Counted from the stretch's first letter, positions 49,006-60,690 are shown. The stretch: DNA of 64,000 nt from Conus ventricosus (GCA_018398815.1 CM031611.1:80058236-80122235); one strand, 5' to 3'. Translations and numbers: made by a program. The notes: generated by a model from the letters alone, not told the origin.

Positions 49006-49118
49006 CATCACAGTTTTCCATGGGAACAATGCTGATTTCCTGTTTTTTGGTACACCTGGCACTTCTCAGCTGGCATTCATTGCCGTATGTTTGCCCGTCC
49101 GACCCACACACGGGAGAC
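49006..49118 (-). CDS. AGRN: Agrin exon: Kazal core
   Basis: The exon is 113 nt, phase 2 to phase 1, acceptor CGGAATGCAG and donor GTGATG|GTTGGT. It encodes SPVCGSDGQTYGNECQLR, SARCTKKQEISIV and MENCD, a textbook Kazal/follistatin core (VCGSDGxTYxNEC). It is completed by the Cys-rich half in the 49.9-kb exon, so intron phase 2 splits the module. Confidence 0.92.
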
Positions 49119-49499
49119 CTGCATTCCGTAAATGAAGGCAACATGAGGCTGTGAACTTTTCTTTTCTACAGAAATCTTTGTCACATTGCAAAGCCGGTTT
49201 TTTTATCATTTTTTTTTCACACTTTGCAGAATTAATGTAGCTTTCAATTATTCATATGTGTGCAAAATGGCATGTATCGAATGTCCTAAAAAACTGAAAT
49301 CTCATAACCAACTGTCTTGGCATGTATCCAATGTCCTAAAAAAACTGAAATCTCATAACTAACGGTCTTGCGTACAATTTGAAAAGAGTTTGGTATAAAT
49401 GTTCTCCTAAACAAGCATGAAATCTGTTACAATCCGTTTTCATGTTTGCGATTATTCTGAGTGTAATTAAGCTGCAGGACATTCTTTAACCAAACGACA

Positions 49500-49645
49500 A
49501 CTGCAACAAATTTTCATTAGGACTGACCTCCCCTTCTAACTATCGACAGTGCCTTCGATAAATCACCTCCCCTTCCAACTATCGACAGTGCCTTTGATAA
49601 ATCACCTCCCCTTCTATCGACAGCGCCTTTGATAAATCAGCATAA
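49500..49645. repeat. Minisatellite, about 40-bp unit, three copies
   Basis: The unit carries CCTCCCCTTCTAACTATCGA and CAGTGCCTTTGATAAATCA. It lies between the two halves of a Kazal unit. Confidence 0.85.
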
Positions 49646-49895
49646 AAAATATACACTAAAAATAAATAAACCATGATTTGCTTTCAATTACAAACTGGAG
49701 GAGAATGATATTAAAACTACATGTAAGGAAAAAAACAAAAAAAAAACCAACAGTTTTCGATATCTTGATTTTCATTTCCCAAATTTGAAGAGTGTCAGGT
49801 CAAGAGGAGGGAGTGGGTGAGAATTATGGTTAAAGAGACAAGCATTAAATAAAAAAAAACCCAAACAGGTATAGGGATGACGGTAGCTGACTCAC

Positions 49896-50028
49896 CGAAC
49901 AGCTTCACAATAGAAGTTGCAGGCGCACTTGAAGGTGCCATCAGGGTGCAGGGTGCACTGTCCTCCATACTTGTTGCACTCCTCCTCGTCACAGTCCTTG
50001 ATCTCCATGTCGCTTTGGTCGCCGGACG
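49896..50028 (-). CDS. AGRN: Agrin exon: follistatin N-terminal half of Kazal unit
   Basis: The exon is 133 nt, phase 1 to phase 2, acceptor ACTTTGTAG and donor GTTCG|GTGAGTC. It encodes SGDQSDMEIKDCDEEEC, NKYGGQCTLHPDGTFKCAC and NFYCEAVR, the FOLN-type half (C-x4-C-x6-C ... C-x-C) that precedes the Kazal core in the next exon. Frame and phase are clean on both sides. Confidence 0.88.
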
Positions 50029-50639
50029 CTACAAAGTACACGCTACCATAGTGCTCCACAACACCACATCACAACACTGAAAACCTTCAGCCTTGAATCC
50101 ATGACAACACACACATTGTACACAGCATGCACAACACCACCGTGGCACTGAACCAAACCAAAACACAACACTTTTACAGTACAGCTTTTTTTCAAAACTA
50201 AAGCACATGAGCAAACAGAAATGCTTCAAATCTGCTGAACGTCATTCTTTATATTCAAATAAAACCAAAACTTAATTTCTACCTTAGGAAAGTAAGGAAA
50301 AAAAAGGGAGCTGCACATTCATACAGCCAGAAAACCAGTGACAAAATGTTCCATCGACAAATAAGTTTGAAAAAAGTAAATATTCACTTTCTGGTAGAGT
50401 GAAGAATAATTTAGATAAAATTGTAGACACATTGTAGATTACTGCTCTCACTCAAAGGTCTTTAAGTAAAAAATCCTGATCAAACACCAGCTAATGTGAA
50501 TGATGGAATAGCGAGTGCGAGAAAAGTATTTCTGCACAGATCTATTCCTTTGTAAGTGAAAAGACAACATCCTGACGATTTCTTTCATCTGGAGATGAAT
50601 CTAATACTTGAAACTACATCAGTTGATTTTTTTTCCCCT

Positions 50640-50780
50640 GTATACACAGGCTGATACTCCTGTGGACACTCCCTGTATAGAAAGGCAAGGATTAATCCCA
50701 TCTTCCCAACAAAGGGTGTGGAGTTTTGTGTGTATGGCCGTTTTTTTTTTTTTATCCCGTCATTAAGGCACAGTAGTTAA
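50640..50780 (-). mobile_element. tRNA-SINE 3' fragment
   Basis: Only the 3' portion of the SINE body is present (plus-strand AGGCTGATACTCCTGTGGAC and GGAGTTTTGTGTGTATGGCC), with a short internal rearrangement. The tRNA head is absent. Confidence 0.75.
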
Positions 50781-51153
50781 TATGACACCTCCCTTCCATT
50801 CCCATCCCCAACTTTCATGAATGTGCAGCAATCAAAAGTAAACCAAACAAAAACAAGAAAAAAAACAACAACAATAACAACAAATGCAACACGCAAGCAG
50901 TCGATCTAGAAAATGTAAAGAATGAAAAATAACACACAACTGAAAAACCAACCAACCAATAAAACAACAACAACAACAACAACAACAACAAAACGAAACC
51001 AAACAGAACATCCCACAGAAAGGTTGAAATCATTGGAAAAGTACAAATAACTAAAAAAAAAAAAAAAGATCACATACAACTAACTGAACTGGAAAGATCA
51101 TGTTGAAAAGAACACAAAGAAGAGCAGAGCCAGAGCCTGATGAGCAGCACTAC

Positions 51154-51375
51154 CTCCAGACCCTGAGGGGATGAGGTCATCACAGTTCCCGTCCTGGTCC
51201 ACCTCTATGTCCTCCTCCTTATTGCACGCCGACTTCCTCATCTCGCACTCGTTGATGTACATCTTTCCGTCGGTGCCGCACACAGGGTCGTGGGTGGTGG
51301 GGCACAGGATGGGGCAGACGCACACTCCGTTCTCACACTTCTGCCCGTGGCTGCACACCACACCTCGACACTTCT
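51154..51375 (-). CDS. AGRN: Agrin exon: follistatin-Kazal unit fed by a tandem acceptor array
   Basis: The exon is 222 nt, phase 1 to phase 1, donor TGGAG|GTAGTG and nearest acceptor ATGTTGCAG|AGAAG at 51376-51377. It encodes KCRGVVCSHGQKCENGVCVC, PTTHDPVCGTDGKMYINEC and MRKSACNKEEDIEVDQDGNC, a complete follistatin-Kazal unit. The first 26 coding bases and the acceptor are repeated about 24 or more times just upstream in 69-bp units. The nearest acceptor joins in frame to the 54.1-kb exon (GDC|E). Confidence 0.9.
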
Positions 51376-53300
51376 CTGCAACATGGACACGTACTGTGCT
51401 CTGACCTACCTGATCAAGGCTGCACACCACACCTCGACACTTCTCTGCAACATGGACACGTACTGTGCTCTGACCTACCTGATCAAGGCTGCACACCACA
51501 CCTCGACACTTCTCTGCAACATGGACACGTACTGTGCTCTGACCTACCTGATCAAGGCTGCACACCACACCTCGACACTTCTCTGCAACGTGGACACGTA
51601 CTGTGCTCTGACCTACCTGATCAAGGCTGCACACCACACCTCGACACTTCTCTGCAACGTGGACACGTACTGTGCTCTGACCTACCTGATCAAGGCTGCA
51701 CACCACACCTCGACACTTCTCTGCAACGTGGACACGTACTGTGCTCTGACCTACCTGATCAAGGCTGCACACCACACCTCGACACTTCTCTGCAACATGG
51801 ACACGTACTGTGCTCTGACCTACCTGATCAAGGCTGCACACCACACCTCGACACTTCTCTGCAACGTGGACACGTACTGTGCTCTGACCTACCTGATCAA
51901 GGCTGCACACCACACCTCGACACTTCTCTGCAACGTGGACACGTACTGTGCTCTGACCTACCTGATCAAGGCTGCACACCACACCTCGACACTTCTCTGC
52001 AACGTGGACACGTACTGTGCTCTGACCTACCTGATCAAGGCTGCACACCACACCTCGACACTTCTCTGCAACGTGGACACGTACTGTGCTCTGACCTACC
52101 TGATCAAGGCTGCACACCACACCTCGACACTTCTCTGCAACATGGACACGTACTGTGCTCTGACCTACCTGATCAAGGCTGCACACCACACCTCGACACT
52201 TCTCTGCAACATGGACACGTACTGTGCTCTGACCTACCTGATCAAGGCTGCACACCACACCTCGACACTTCTCTGCAACATGGACACGTACTGTGCTCTG
52301 ACCTACCTGATCAAGGCTGCACACCACACCTCGACACTTCTCTGCAACATGGACACGTACTGTGCTCTGACCTACCTGATCAAGGCTGCACACCACACCT
52401 CGACACTTCTCTGCAACGTGGACACGTACTGTGCTCTGACCTACCTGATCAAGGCTGCACACCACACCTCGACACTTCTCTGCAACATGGACACGTACTG
52501 TGCTCTGACCTACCTGATCAAGGCTGCACACCACACCTCGACACTTCTCTGCAACATGGACACGTACTGTGCTCTGACCTACCTGATCAAGGCTGCACAC
52601 CACACCTCGACACTTCTCTGCAACATGGACACGTACTGTGCTCTGACCTACCTGATCAAGGCTGCACACCACACCTCGACACTTCTCTGCAACATGGACA
52701 CGTACTGTGCTCTGACCTACCTGATCAAGGCTGCACACCACACCTCGACACTTCTCTGCAACATGGACACGTACTGTGCTCTGACCTACCTGATCAAGGC
52801 TGCACACCACACCTCGACACTTCTCTGCAACATGGACACGTACTGTGCTCTGACCTACCTGATCAAGGCTGCACACACCTCGACACTTCTCTGCAACATG
52901 GACACGTACTGTGCTCTGACCTACCTGATCAAGGCTGCACACCACACCTCGACACTTCTCTGCAACATGGACACGTACTGTGCTCTGACCTACCTGATCA
53001 AGGCTGCACACCACATCCTGTTATTTCTCTGTAACATGGACACGTACTGTGCTCTGACCTACCTGATCAAGGTTGCACACCCCATCCTGTTATTTCTCTG
53101 TAACATGGACACGTACTGTGTTCTGACCTACCTGATCAAGGTTGCACACCACACCTTGACACTTCTCTGTAACATGGACACGTACTGTGTTCTGACCTAC
53201 CTGATCAAGGTTGCACACCACATCCTGTTATTACACTGCAACGTGGATACACTTTCTGTTCTTACATTTGTGATCATGGCTGCACACCTTACTTCTCTGT
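51361..53300 (-). repeat. 69-bp tandem array containing a 3' splice site, about 24-28 copies
   Basis: On the minus strand each unit runs GTAGGTCAGAGCACAGTACG, TGTCCATGTTGCAG, AGAAGTGTCGAGGTGTGGTG, TGCAGCCTTGATCAG. The acceptor (TTGCAG) and first coding bases of the 51.2-kb Kazal exon are part of every unit. About 24 units are almost identical up to 53,010, and about four diverged units follow to 53,300. The unit is 23 codons long without stops, so both strands stay open for over 1.9 kb. Confidence 0.95.
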
Positions 53301-54110
53301 TACATAGACACACATTCTGTTTAAAAAAAAAAAAAATGTTCGCAGCAGTAGTTAACAAGTTCTTGGATGGAAGTCATATGTCCAGGATTCAGATTTCATC
53401 TTTGATGATTTTTTTTAGTTTTACCAGCTACCAGGGCTTTAATAGTTGAAAATACTCAGAAACATTTCCCCATCCTACCTGTCTCTAACAAAAAAAAAAA
53501 ACCACCCCATGAAGGAACACACAAAAAGTGTAAAACCTGACCAAAACAGCCCCAACCTGAAAACAAAAACTAGGCTAAAATACAGAAAGCTTACAATAAA
53601 CCCCATACCCCGAATGTCTTTCTACTTCTTGCCATTTCATTGTTATAAAATTCATGCTAAAAATGACAGTAGTACTTAGTCAATCACAGTCCTAGGACTT
53701 GTCATCCCACTATTATGTGAAGGGTGATGGTAATCTCACCACGCAAATTTTTTGCTGAGCAATGGCTCAAGCAGCTCCTATTCTGGTCGTATGCGAACGT
53801 TTGGTTTAACTGCCCCTGTGTGAAGGACAATTTGTGCTGAACGAAGGCATTCATGCCGACCACTGGCAATCATTTCTTCATTACAGTGAGTTCTTCATTA
53901 CAGTGAGTTCTTCATTACAGTGAGAGAAAACATGTTCTTTTCTAGTTTTTATTGGACTCAGGAACAGCCTTCCAGAAAATGTACATGCAAAAGTGAGCAC
54001 CAGGAAAAAAGTCGAACCAAAAACAGTAAGGACAATTTCAACAGCAACGATGGTGGGTTTTTTTGTGTTATGTACATCAACTTAAATGGGATAAATTAAT
54101 GTCTGCTCAC

Positions 54111-54225
54111 CACAATCACCAGCTGAAGCAACAGTGATGATCTGTTTCCTTCGACATGATGCAATCTTCATCTGACATTCATTGTCATACGTCTGACCGT
54201 CTGACCCACAAACCTTCAGGTCAGC
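54111..54225 (-). CDS. AGRN: Agrin exon: Kazal core
   Basis: The exon is 115 nt, phase 0 to phase 1, acceptor TTGTTGCAG and donor TTGTG|GTGAGC. It encodes ADLKVCGSDGQTYDNECQMK and IASCRRKQIITVASAGDC, a Kazal core. It follows in frame from the 57.2-kb exon, which supplies the first cysteines of the same unit. Confidence 0.92.
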
Positions 54226-54259
54226 CTGCAACAAAATAAAGAACATGTGACAGTGATCC

Positions 54260-54415
54260 TAACATTGCTTCTTTTGATCTAAGAACATGATGTGACAGTG
54301 ATCCAAACCATGCTTCCTTTGATCTAGCCTTTTAGAGAGCCGGGTGAAACTAAAGAACATGATGTGACAGTGATCCAAACCATGCTTCCTTTGAGCTAGC
54401 CTTTTAAAGGGCCCG
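54260..54415. repeat. Short tandem duplication, about 70-bp unit
   Basis: The unit has AACATGATGTGACAGTGATC and CAAACCATGCTTCCTTTGA, in two to three copies, in the intron between the 57.2- and 54.1-kb exons. Confidence 0.8.
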
Positions 54416-54499
54416 GTCAAACAGCACTGCTTTGGAATGCCCATCAAGTTTTCTTTTGCATCTTGTACAGAAATTTCTGATCAGGAATGTTGACTTTAT

Positions 54500-54668
54500 G
54501 GTGGTTTCAGATTATCGTTCTGGATTAAGAATTTGGAAAGTTCCAATTATCATTCTGGATTAAGAATTTGGAAAGTTCTAATTATCATTCTGGATTAAGA
54601 ATTTGGAAAGTTCCAATTATCATTCTGGATTAAGAATTTGGAAAGTTCCAATTATTGTTCTGGATTAC
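54500..54668. repeat. Minisatellite, about 37-bp unit, four to five copies
   Basis: The unit is ATTATCATTCTGGATTAAGA followed by ATTTGGAAAGTTCCA. Confidence 0.9.
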
Positions 54669-55239
54669 TATAATAGCATCACTGACCTTTCCTCTGTTGA
54701 ATGCAACCAAAGAGCAGAGGTCACTGCTGCGTGTGTATGGGCTCAAAAGGCATATCCCAGCCAACTAGTTGTGCTTGACTAGATCATGTCCAAAATGGTG
54801 TCCGACCCAGATTTGTCACAGTCTTGAAGCAGATAAATAAGGCAGAAAATGTCATGTTTCTCCACTGCTGAAGTTCTGCTATGTGTATTAATACTGAGAT
54901 TAGAAAATTTCATTACAATTTTTTCTTTTCCTTTTTTTTTTTTCAACTTACCTATACAAATGGCCTGTAGAAAGCAAGGGGGAAAATTGGCAGGACCAAC
55001 AAACATGCAGAACCTAAATGGATGTTTATATTCAAACATTTACATCTTGTGTAATCTATGTAGGTGAGATGGTTAGGTTGGTTCTCTACCATCTATGCGA
55101 CAACTTTCTTCAATTTGTTCTTTAATCTGTCCTAAAATACAAAACTTGGTTTAGCAAAGCAATACTGGGCTCTTTGAGGGAATGGGAAGCTGTAAACTTC
55201 AAAATCTGGTCATTTCATTGAGTAACCTTCACTTCTTTC

Positions 55240-55640
55240 TTTCTTTCTCCGTACGCAGGCCGATACTCCTGCGGACACTCCCTGTATAGCCAGGCAGTGG
55301 AGTTTTGTGTGTATGACCCTTTTTTATCCCGCCATTAAGGCAGCCATACTCCATCTTCGGGGAAGGTGCATGCTATGTGTCACGTGTTATCCATACCAAC
55401 GGCCAAACTGGCCTTCTCTTCCGAAAGTTGGTGATGGGATTTTACGTGTGTGCAAGATGTTATGCGTGCGTTCACACACGGAACCTCGGTTTATAGTCTC
55501 ATTCGAAGGACTATATGGGGAATGGAGTCGGAACCAATGTTAACTCTGAGGAAAAATCCCCCTATACCGAAATTCGAACCCGCAACCCCAGGATCACGAG
55601 TCCGGCGCTCTACCAACTGAGCTATCCGGCCCCCAGCCTT
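55240..55640 (-). mobile_element. tRNA-derived SINE, full-length copy
   Basis: Minus-oriented copy with A box near 55,610 and B box near 55,573, a complete body and a TTTCTTTCTTTCT tail on plus at 55,232-55,247. It is closest in sequence to the 35,490 copy. Confidence 0.9.
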
Positions 55641-55856
55641 CATTTGAAATGTTATGCTGCCGTCATACATCATGAAGATTGAAGATGAATGTACAAAGGG
55701 AGATAATGACAAGACCGTACCATGTTAGATATGTGCCACCAATTTACCTAAAAATTGTCTCCCTTACACCATAAGTCATTCTCAACTAATCTTAAGGTTT
55801 TTTTTTAATGGACGTACGATTAAAAAAAAAAAAAACGATGCGAAAAAAGATTATAT

Positions 55857-55860
<4 letters not shown>

Positions 55861-55908
<48 letters not shown>

Positions 55909-55947
55909 ACAGACAGAGACAGAGAGACAGACAGAGAGAGAGAGAGA
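55861..55947. repeat. (GA)n microsatellite
   Basis: GA repeats are followed by (ACAG)-type interruptions. The rest of the intron between 55,640 and 57,160 shows no gene. A purine-rich patch occurs at 56,780-56,880. Confidence 0.93.
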
Positions 55948-57167
55948 GGAGACAGAATTTTTGTTGTTAAGAACAAGGCTTTGGTGACCAACATGTTCGT
56001 TTGCAATTGCAGTGCTGATGATAATTTTCATAACATGAAATCCCCCTCCGTTCATCCAGCAGTAAACAGGGTGGGGCTCAGTTCAGAAAAGGTCATGTCC
56101 GCAGCAGAAGAGGACTGGGCTCCGCCTTCAGGGTTGCACTCTAGGCGCGGTCAGCCGTCCCAGGTCACTGCCACTACAGCCCTCAGGCCACAGGACTGAA
56201 ATGTTCAACATGGCTGGTGGTCCATCTGATGCCCGCCAAGTACTTTTACAGTCGCTGATTTCCTTGAGTCACGAACAGTTAAAACATAACTGATAGGTAT
56301 TACCGTGGAACTCCTCTGTTCTGACCTTCCCTTCTTTTATGATTCCTTCTCCGATATGATCTGAAAGAAAATGACCAACTCACTTCATAGTACAAACTGA
56401 ATCTGTAGCACGACCACCTCTCTGTAATGACTTATGACTGACCAGTCTTGGTCCAATACAACTTCTGCGCAAAACGTCGGTTTCATAACAGCTGAAAATA
56501 CAGCAAAAATACTGTTGTGACAATCGTCCAAGCAGCTGAAGATCGACGTCCGGAGTAAACTCCCCTACTAGTTCATTCCCCTGCAGCATTTTCGTTCCTT
56601 CCAACCAGAAGACTGCAAAATGTCATCACAAAAAGAGAAAGGCACCGACCTTAAGGAGACTGAATCAAAGTAGTTCCAAAGAAAGAACCGGTTTTGTGAA
56701 GCTCCCCTTTGCGCCAATCTCTTCGGTTGGCAAGTCGCAAGTCGTTAAACAGTCCATTGAGCACCAACGACCAGATGAAGATGGGGTGGGGGGAAGAGAC
56801 GGGGGAGAGGGAGGGAAAAAGGGGAGGGAGAGGGAAAGGGAGGAGGTGGGGGAGAGGGACAGGGGGGGGAGGAGGGGGTATACTAAACTAGGACTTAACC
56901 ATTCTGTGAAGCCACTATCAAAACCAAGTAATGTTGTATTGCCGTTACAGCACACACATTACTGGTGATCGTTATACAGCACATGTACACCTGTCCATTG
57001 CACATGTTTTGGCAGTCTGATTTACTCTGTGGCTGTTGATGGACATGACTATCTGTACTGCAGTATGACCCACCCTGTTAAAAACCTCTCCCTGTTATGA
57101 TCCGATTATAGCTGATTTTTCAGTCTTGACAGACAGGTTCCACTGTGCTGTGTGTCACATGACTCAC

Positions 57168-57265
57168 CATTCTGCAGGATGATTCCGTTGGACAGACGCA
57201 TCTGGGCTGGTCGCCATCGCTCTCACACACAGCGTAAAATTCACACTTCTTGCTGCCACACCCAA
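57168..57265 (-). CDS. AGRN: Agrin exon: follistatin N-terminal half, first exon seen
   Basis: The exon is 98 nt, phase 1 to phase 0, acceptor CTCTCATGCAG and donor AGAATG|GTGAGTC. It encodes GCGSKKCEFYAVCESDGDQP, CVCPTESSCRM, the Cys-rich half of a follistatin-Kazal unit. It begins in phase 1, so at least one more coding exon must lie upstream. None is recognised between 57,266 and 60,480. Confidence 0.9.
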
Positions 57266-58299
57266 CTGCATGAGAGAACAAAAAGAGAACAAAGTTGACA
57301 CTCCACAGCTGTAGTGTTCAAATGACCAAATGCACCAAGTTGTGGAGAAAGATAACTGGTGAGAAATGCTGAAAATTTCAGCGGAAAAAGATCAGCTTTG
57401 GTTTGGAGTATTGGAGTGTCAAGACTTGTTATATTGTTACAGTGGGAACTGACATGTTACTCTTAGAACTATGAAGCAAAGGGGAACTGGAGAGTAGGGG
57501 GGAAAGGGTTGTGTTTATGTAGAGGGGATGGAGTTGGGGTCGTGTGTGAGTGGAGGTAAAGCATTTGATAGATCTAATTAAAAGCCATCATTTGCTCTAA
57601 TGAATTTGTCTTGCAAATCATTCTTAAACAAATATCATTAAAAGACCACGCCCATATGCATTTCTGTTTTTATAATTTGCGTAAAATTATCCAACAAAAA
57701 GAAACCAAAACCCAGGGACCTATTTCTGTAGATAGATTATTCAAGCGATCGTTTAATGGAATCATTTCAAAATTGTGTCGATCATCTCGAATGCAAATCC
57801 TTAAGGCAAACTTACGTGTCAAGGTTTGCACCCGACAGTACCTTAGGTTCAGTGTTTCCTAGCTTATGGCTGATCAATCCAACCAGTTTCTTCCAAGAGC
57901 AACATGTCAAAATCAACTGCCGAAAATGACTGAAGGTTCACACCATTTCCTTGGTTATGGCCTGTCTGTGCAAACAATTTCTGACATCAGCAGCATGAAA
58001 AATCAGCGGCTGAAAATTATTGACCAATCAGATATTTATTTGAATTCTTCTCTTTGTGCCCCACTCAGGGACATTATAACCACCATGCTCCTTCAGTCTC
58101 TCGCCCCCCCCCCCCCCCCCAGCTTTGTCCTGTTGCAGTGCCAGCACTGCAGTTTATGGGAAGCAATCAACATCAGGTCTTCTTCAGGCAACCTACCAGA
58201 GAAGACACTGCGGTGCAGCCGAGTCACTCTGGGGGTGTTCAGTGATACCCATTCTGATCACCAAAAGCCCTCTACTGACGACAATAACTTCTTCGCAAA

Positions 58300-58800
58300 T
58301 GGTACCAGCGTGAGGGCACAACCATGTCCACCCAACAGCAGTCGCCATGACCTTGCCGACAGCTTTGCCTCAACCTCGCCCCTGGCATGGAAGCGGAGCC
58401 ATCCGTGAGTGGGATGAACTCCCAGCACACACTGTAGAGGCAGACTCCCCTGACAGTTTTAAAAACAGAGTCACCTCCCACCTCAGTGCTGACACTCTTG
58501 ACGGTCTCGCTGCTGCGAAACTTCAGGAGTAAGATCAAAACAAACCCAAACTGTCCTGTATGAGAGTGCTTGGTTAGGTAGGCAGTGGGTAGGGGGTGTG
58601 CTGGTAGGAGAGCCGCCGCGGCGGGGGTTGCCGGGGGCCGTCAACTAGGATGACTGCCCGTCACTTCTCGTCCCCTCTGATCCAGTTAGTGGAGCAGGGA
58701 GCGTGTCAATGTGATCCGGAGTAAATGTTGTGATCTACCCATGCAACTTGAAGAGCTATTTCAAGCCTACATCGGAAAAGAAAAGAAAAGGATTTTTCTT
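58300..58800 (+). pseudogene. 5'-truncated non-LTR retrotransposon 3' end
   Basis: The plus strand (58,347-58,529) reads AIREWDELPAHTVEADSP and DSFKNRVTSHL before a stop. This is the usual ending of LINE ORF2 (R-x-W-(N/D)-x-L-P ... FK). Frames before it are broken. A 3' UTR-like stretch follows and ends in an AAAAGAAAAGAAAAGG tail near 58,790, consistent with a LINE insertion. Confidence 0.65.
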
Positions 58801-58922
58801 CTTTAAAGTTGGGCAGCCGGTTCATGGAAACCCTCCATTCAGAGTGTTGACTGTGGCCACATAACAGAAGGAGAGGAAATATTGAAAGGGAAGTCACTCT
58901 TAACCACCGTGAGGGAGGGTGA

Positions 58923-59008
58923 GGAACAGGGAAACCTCATTCTGGGCCACCTTCGCCCTCAAACCAGTTTTCGGGCGAAAGTGGCCCAGAATAAAGGTTT
59001 CCCTGTTC
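58923..59008. repeat. Perfect-type hairpin, about 36-bp arms
   Basis: The arm GAACAGGGAAACCT ... TTCTGGGCCAC ... TTCGCCC (58,923-58,958) is matched by its reverse complement at 58,973-59,008, with a 14-base loop and only one or two unpaired bases. It could be a small foldback element or a structured RNA. Confidence 0.88.
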
Positions 59009-59313
59009 TCTGACAAGTAAGACTTCAAACTATGTTTTCCTAATCATTTTCGCGCATACAGTCATTTTCAATACTATCATTTTTGCGGAGACAGTCACCA
59101 AACTAAACTTGGCTGAGACACTGTGCGAACACCCTAATTAGAGGGCTTGGGGTTTGTGGCAGGCAGTACCCTGGACGGATCCTATGGCCTGTAATTATGG
59201 CGCCATAAGGTAGGGCTGGCATAACCTGACCGTGTGGCGAAGGATTCTTTGTGATATTTTTCATTTAGACACGGAGCCATAGACATACGTGTTCTGCGTT
59301 TCACAAAATACGT

Positions 59314-59319
<6 letters not shown>

Positions 59320-59360
<41 letters not shown>

Positions 59361-59432
59361 AAACGCATGAACGCACGCACGCACACTCACTCACTCACGC
59401 ACCACACACACACACATGCACACACACACACA
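59320..59432. repeat. (CA)n microsatellites
   Basis: CA repeats are separated by GCACGCACGCAC and CACTCACTCACTC segments. Similar CA tracts lie at 30,596-30,634, 30,807-30,842 and 41,459-41,492. Confidence 0.93.
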
Positions 59433-59559
59433 CACACTATTTAAAAAATGTGCCCCTGGTTTACAGTAGCATACCCCTCGCCTACGGTGGCGTGCTCCTG
59501 TTTACATTGCAGGTGTGCCTCCGGCCAAAAAATCAATAACTGCCGCACTCCCTCCCTAC

Positions 59560-59740
59560 CCCCACTCCTTCCTGCCCAGCTTGCTCGATCGCACCATATT
59601 ACATCAGCCAACACTGCCCGCGTGGCGGCGCTGTCACAGCCTGGCCAATCAGCGGCCGCTCACGACTAGGGCAACCCACACATTCTTCCACTGACTGCTT
59701 GGCGGGCAGGGCGGTTTACTGTGCGGTGGGTGTGTTATTC
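59560..59740. promoter_or_regulatory. CpG-rich patch with CCAAT box (weak candidate)
   Basis: This stretch is richer in CG dinucleotides than its surroundings and has GGCCAATCAGCGGCCGC near 59,644, a CCAAT-type element with GC boxes nearby. It could be a promoter for either strand, but no first exon or TATA element was recognised. The call rests on composition only. Confidence 0.2.
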
Positions 59741-60479
59741 TAACAACCGGTTTACCGAAGAACAGAATTGTGTATCTTAAAGGTTTGTTGGTTCAAGGAA
59801 ATGAAAACGTTGAAGGCAATATTGTTGACAAAAGATACAGCCAGTTTTAATACGTGTTTGACTATTGATGAGGTGGTTTCTTATCTAATAATGGCGCTGC
59901 ATTGTTGAAAGTTGGCCGAAGCAAAACAAACTATCACGCGTTGATTGTTGGGAGCTGGCTTGGGACAGCTAAAGCCTGTTTAAAAAAACTGGCGTTCATT
60001 TCTTAAGGCGGGGGTTAAACACGGCTGATTCGTATGCTAAAAACTTATATTTGAAACATTTTTGCTGTTCCTCCCAAGTAAAAATGTTCTCAGTTTGTAT
60101 TAGACTTGATTGATTGTTAACTACAGATTCAGTGTTTATGTGGCAAGCTGATCTGTGTATTAAGATGTGTATACTTTTCTACTTTTCTATTCTAACCAGT
60201 TCATTTGCCTTTCAAGTGTGCCCTTATGCAACTGAATGGCGATTTTCGAATGTTCTGGCAAACAAACTAGATAGGGTTAGGCAGACCTTAGTACATCTGC
60301 TAGTATGGAGAGGAGTAGTGTGTGGCCAGCACTATCTTCATATTAAATGCTCCAAAATACAATGACGGATGTACTACTACTGGCGATTAGAGCCGCCATA
60401 AAAAGCTGGCTACAGCAGTAATTGCTGTAACTCCGCTAAAGCAAGTTGCAAGCCTGTTTGAGAAAAGAGGAGCACAGCA

Positions 60480-60690
60480 AACTAGGCCAAGTGATCATAT
60501 ATGATCACTTGACCTGCAAAGCGCGGCAGCCTGCCGCCAATGACGTCAGCACGGAGCACTGCAAAGCTCGGCGGAAAACTAGGCCAAGTGATCATATATG
60601 ATCACTTGACCTACAAAGCGCGGCAGCACCAGCAAAGCTCAGCGGCAAACTAGGCCAAGTGATCACATATGATCACTTGGCCTAGTTGAT
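60480..60690. repeat. Triple tandem repeat with 24-bp to 40-bp palindromes
   Basis: Three units each begin AAACTAGGCCAAGTGATCA and contain a palindrome centred on ATAT (60,488-60,511; 60,585-60,608; 60,655-60,678). The third extends to about 40 bp (60,648-60,687). Spacers contain GCAAAGCTC and GCGGCA phrases. It borders the Polinton-like element. Confidence 0.9.

Noticed and set aside
51361..53300. CRISPR-like array
   Set aside because: Units are contiguous without spacers, in an animal gene, and include a splice site. It is a minisatellite.
57866..58408. 180-codon plus-strand ORF
   Set aside because: It crosses a poly-C run and the edge of a LINE fragment, with no recognisable protein features upstream of the LINE part.
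58706..58897. Minus-strand ORF with a signal-peptide-like start, possible first agrin exon
   Set aside because: The first codon is GTG, not ATG. There is no fitting phase-1 donor, and it overlaps a LINE 3' end.
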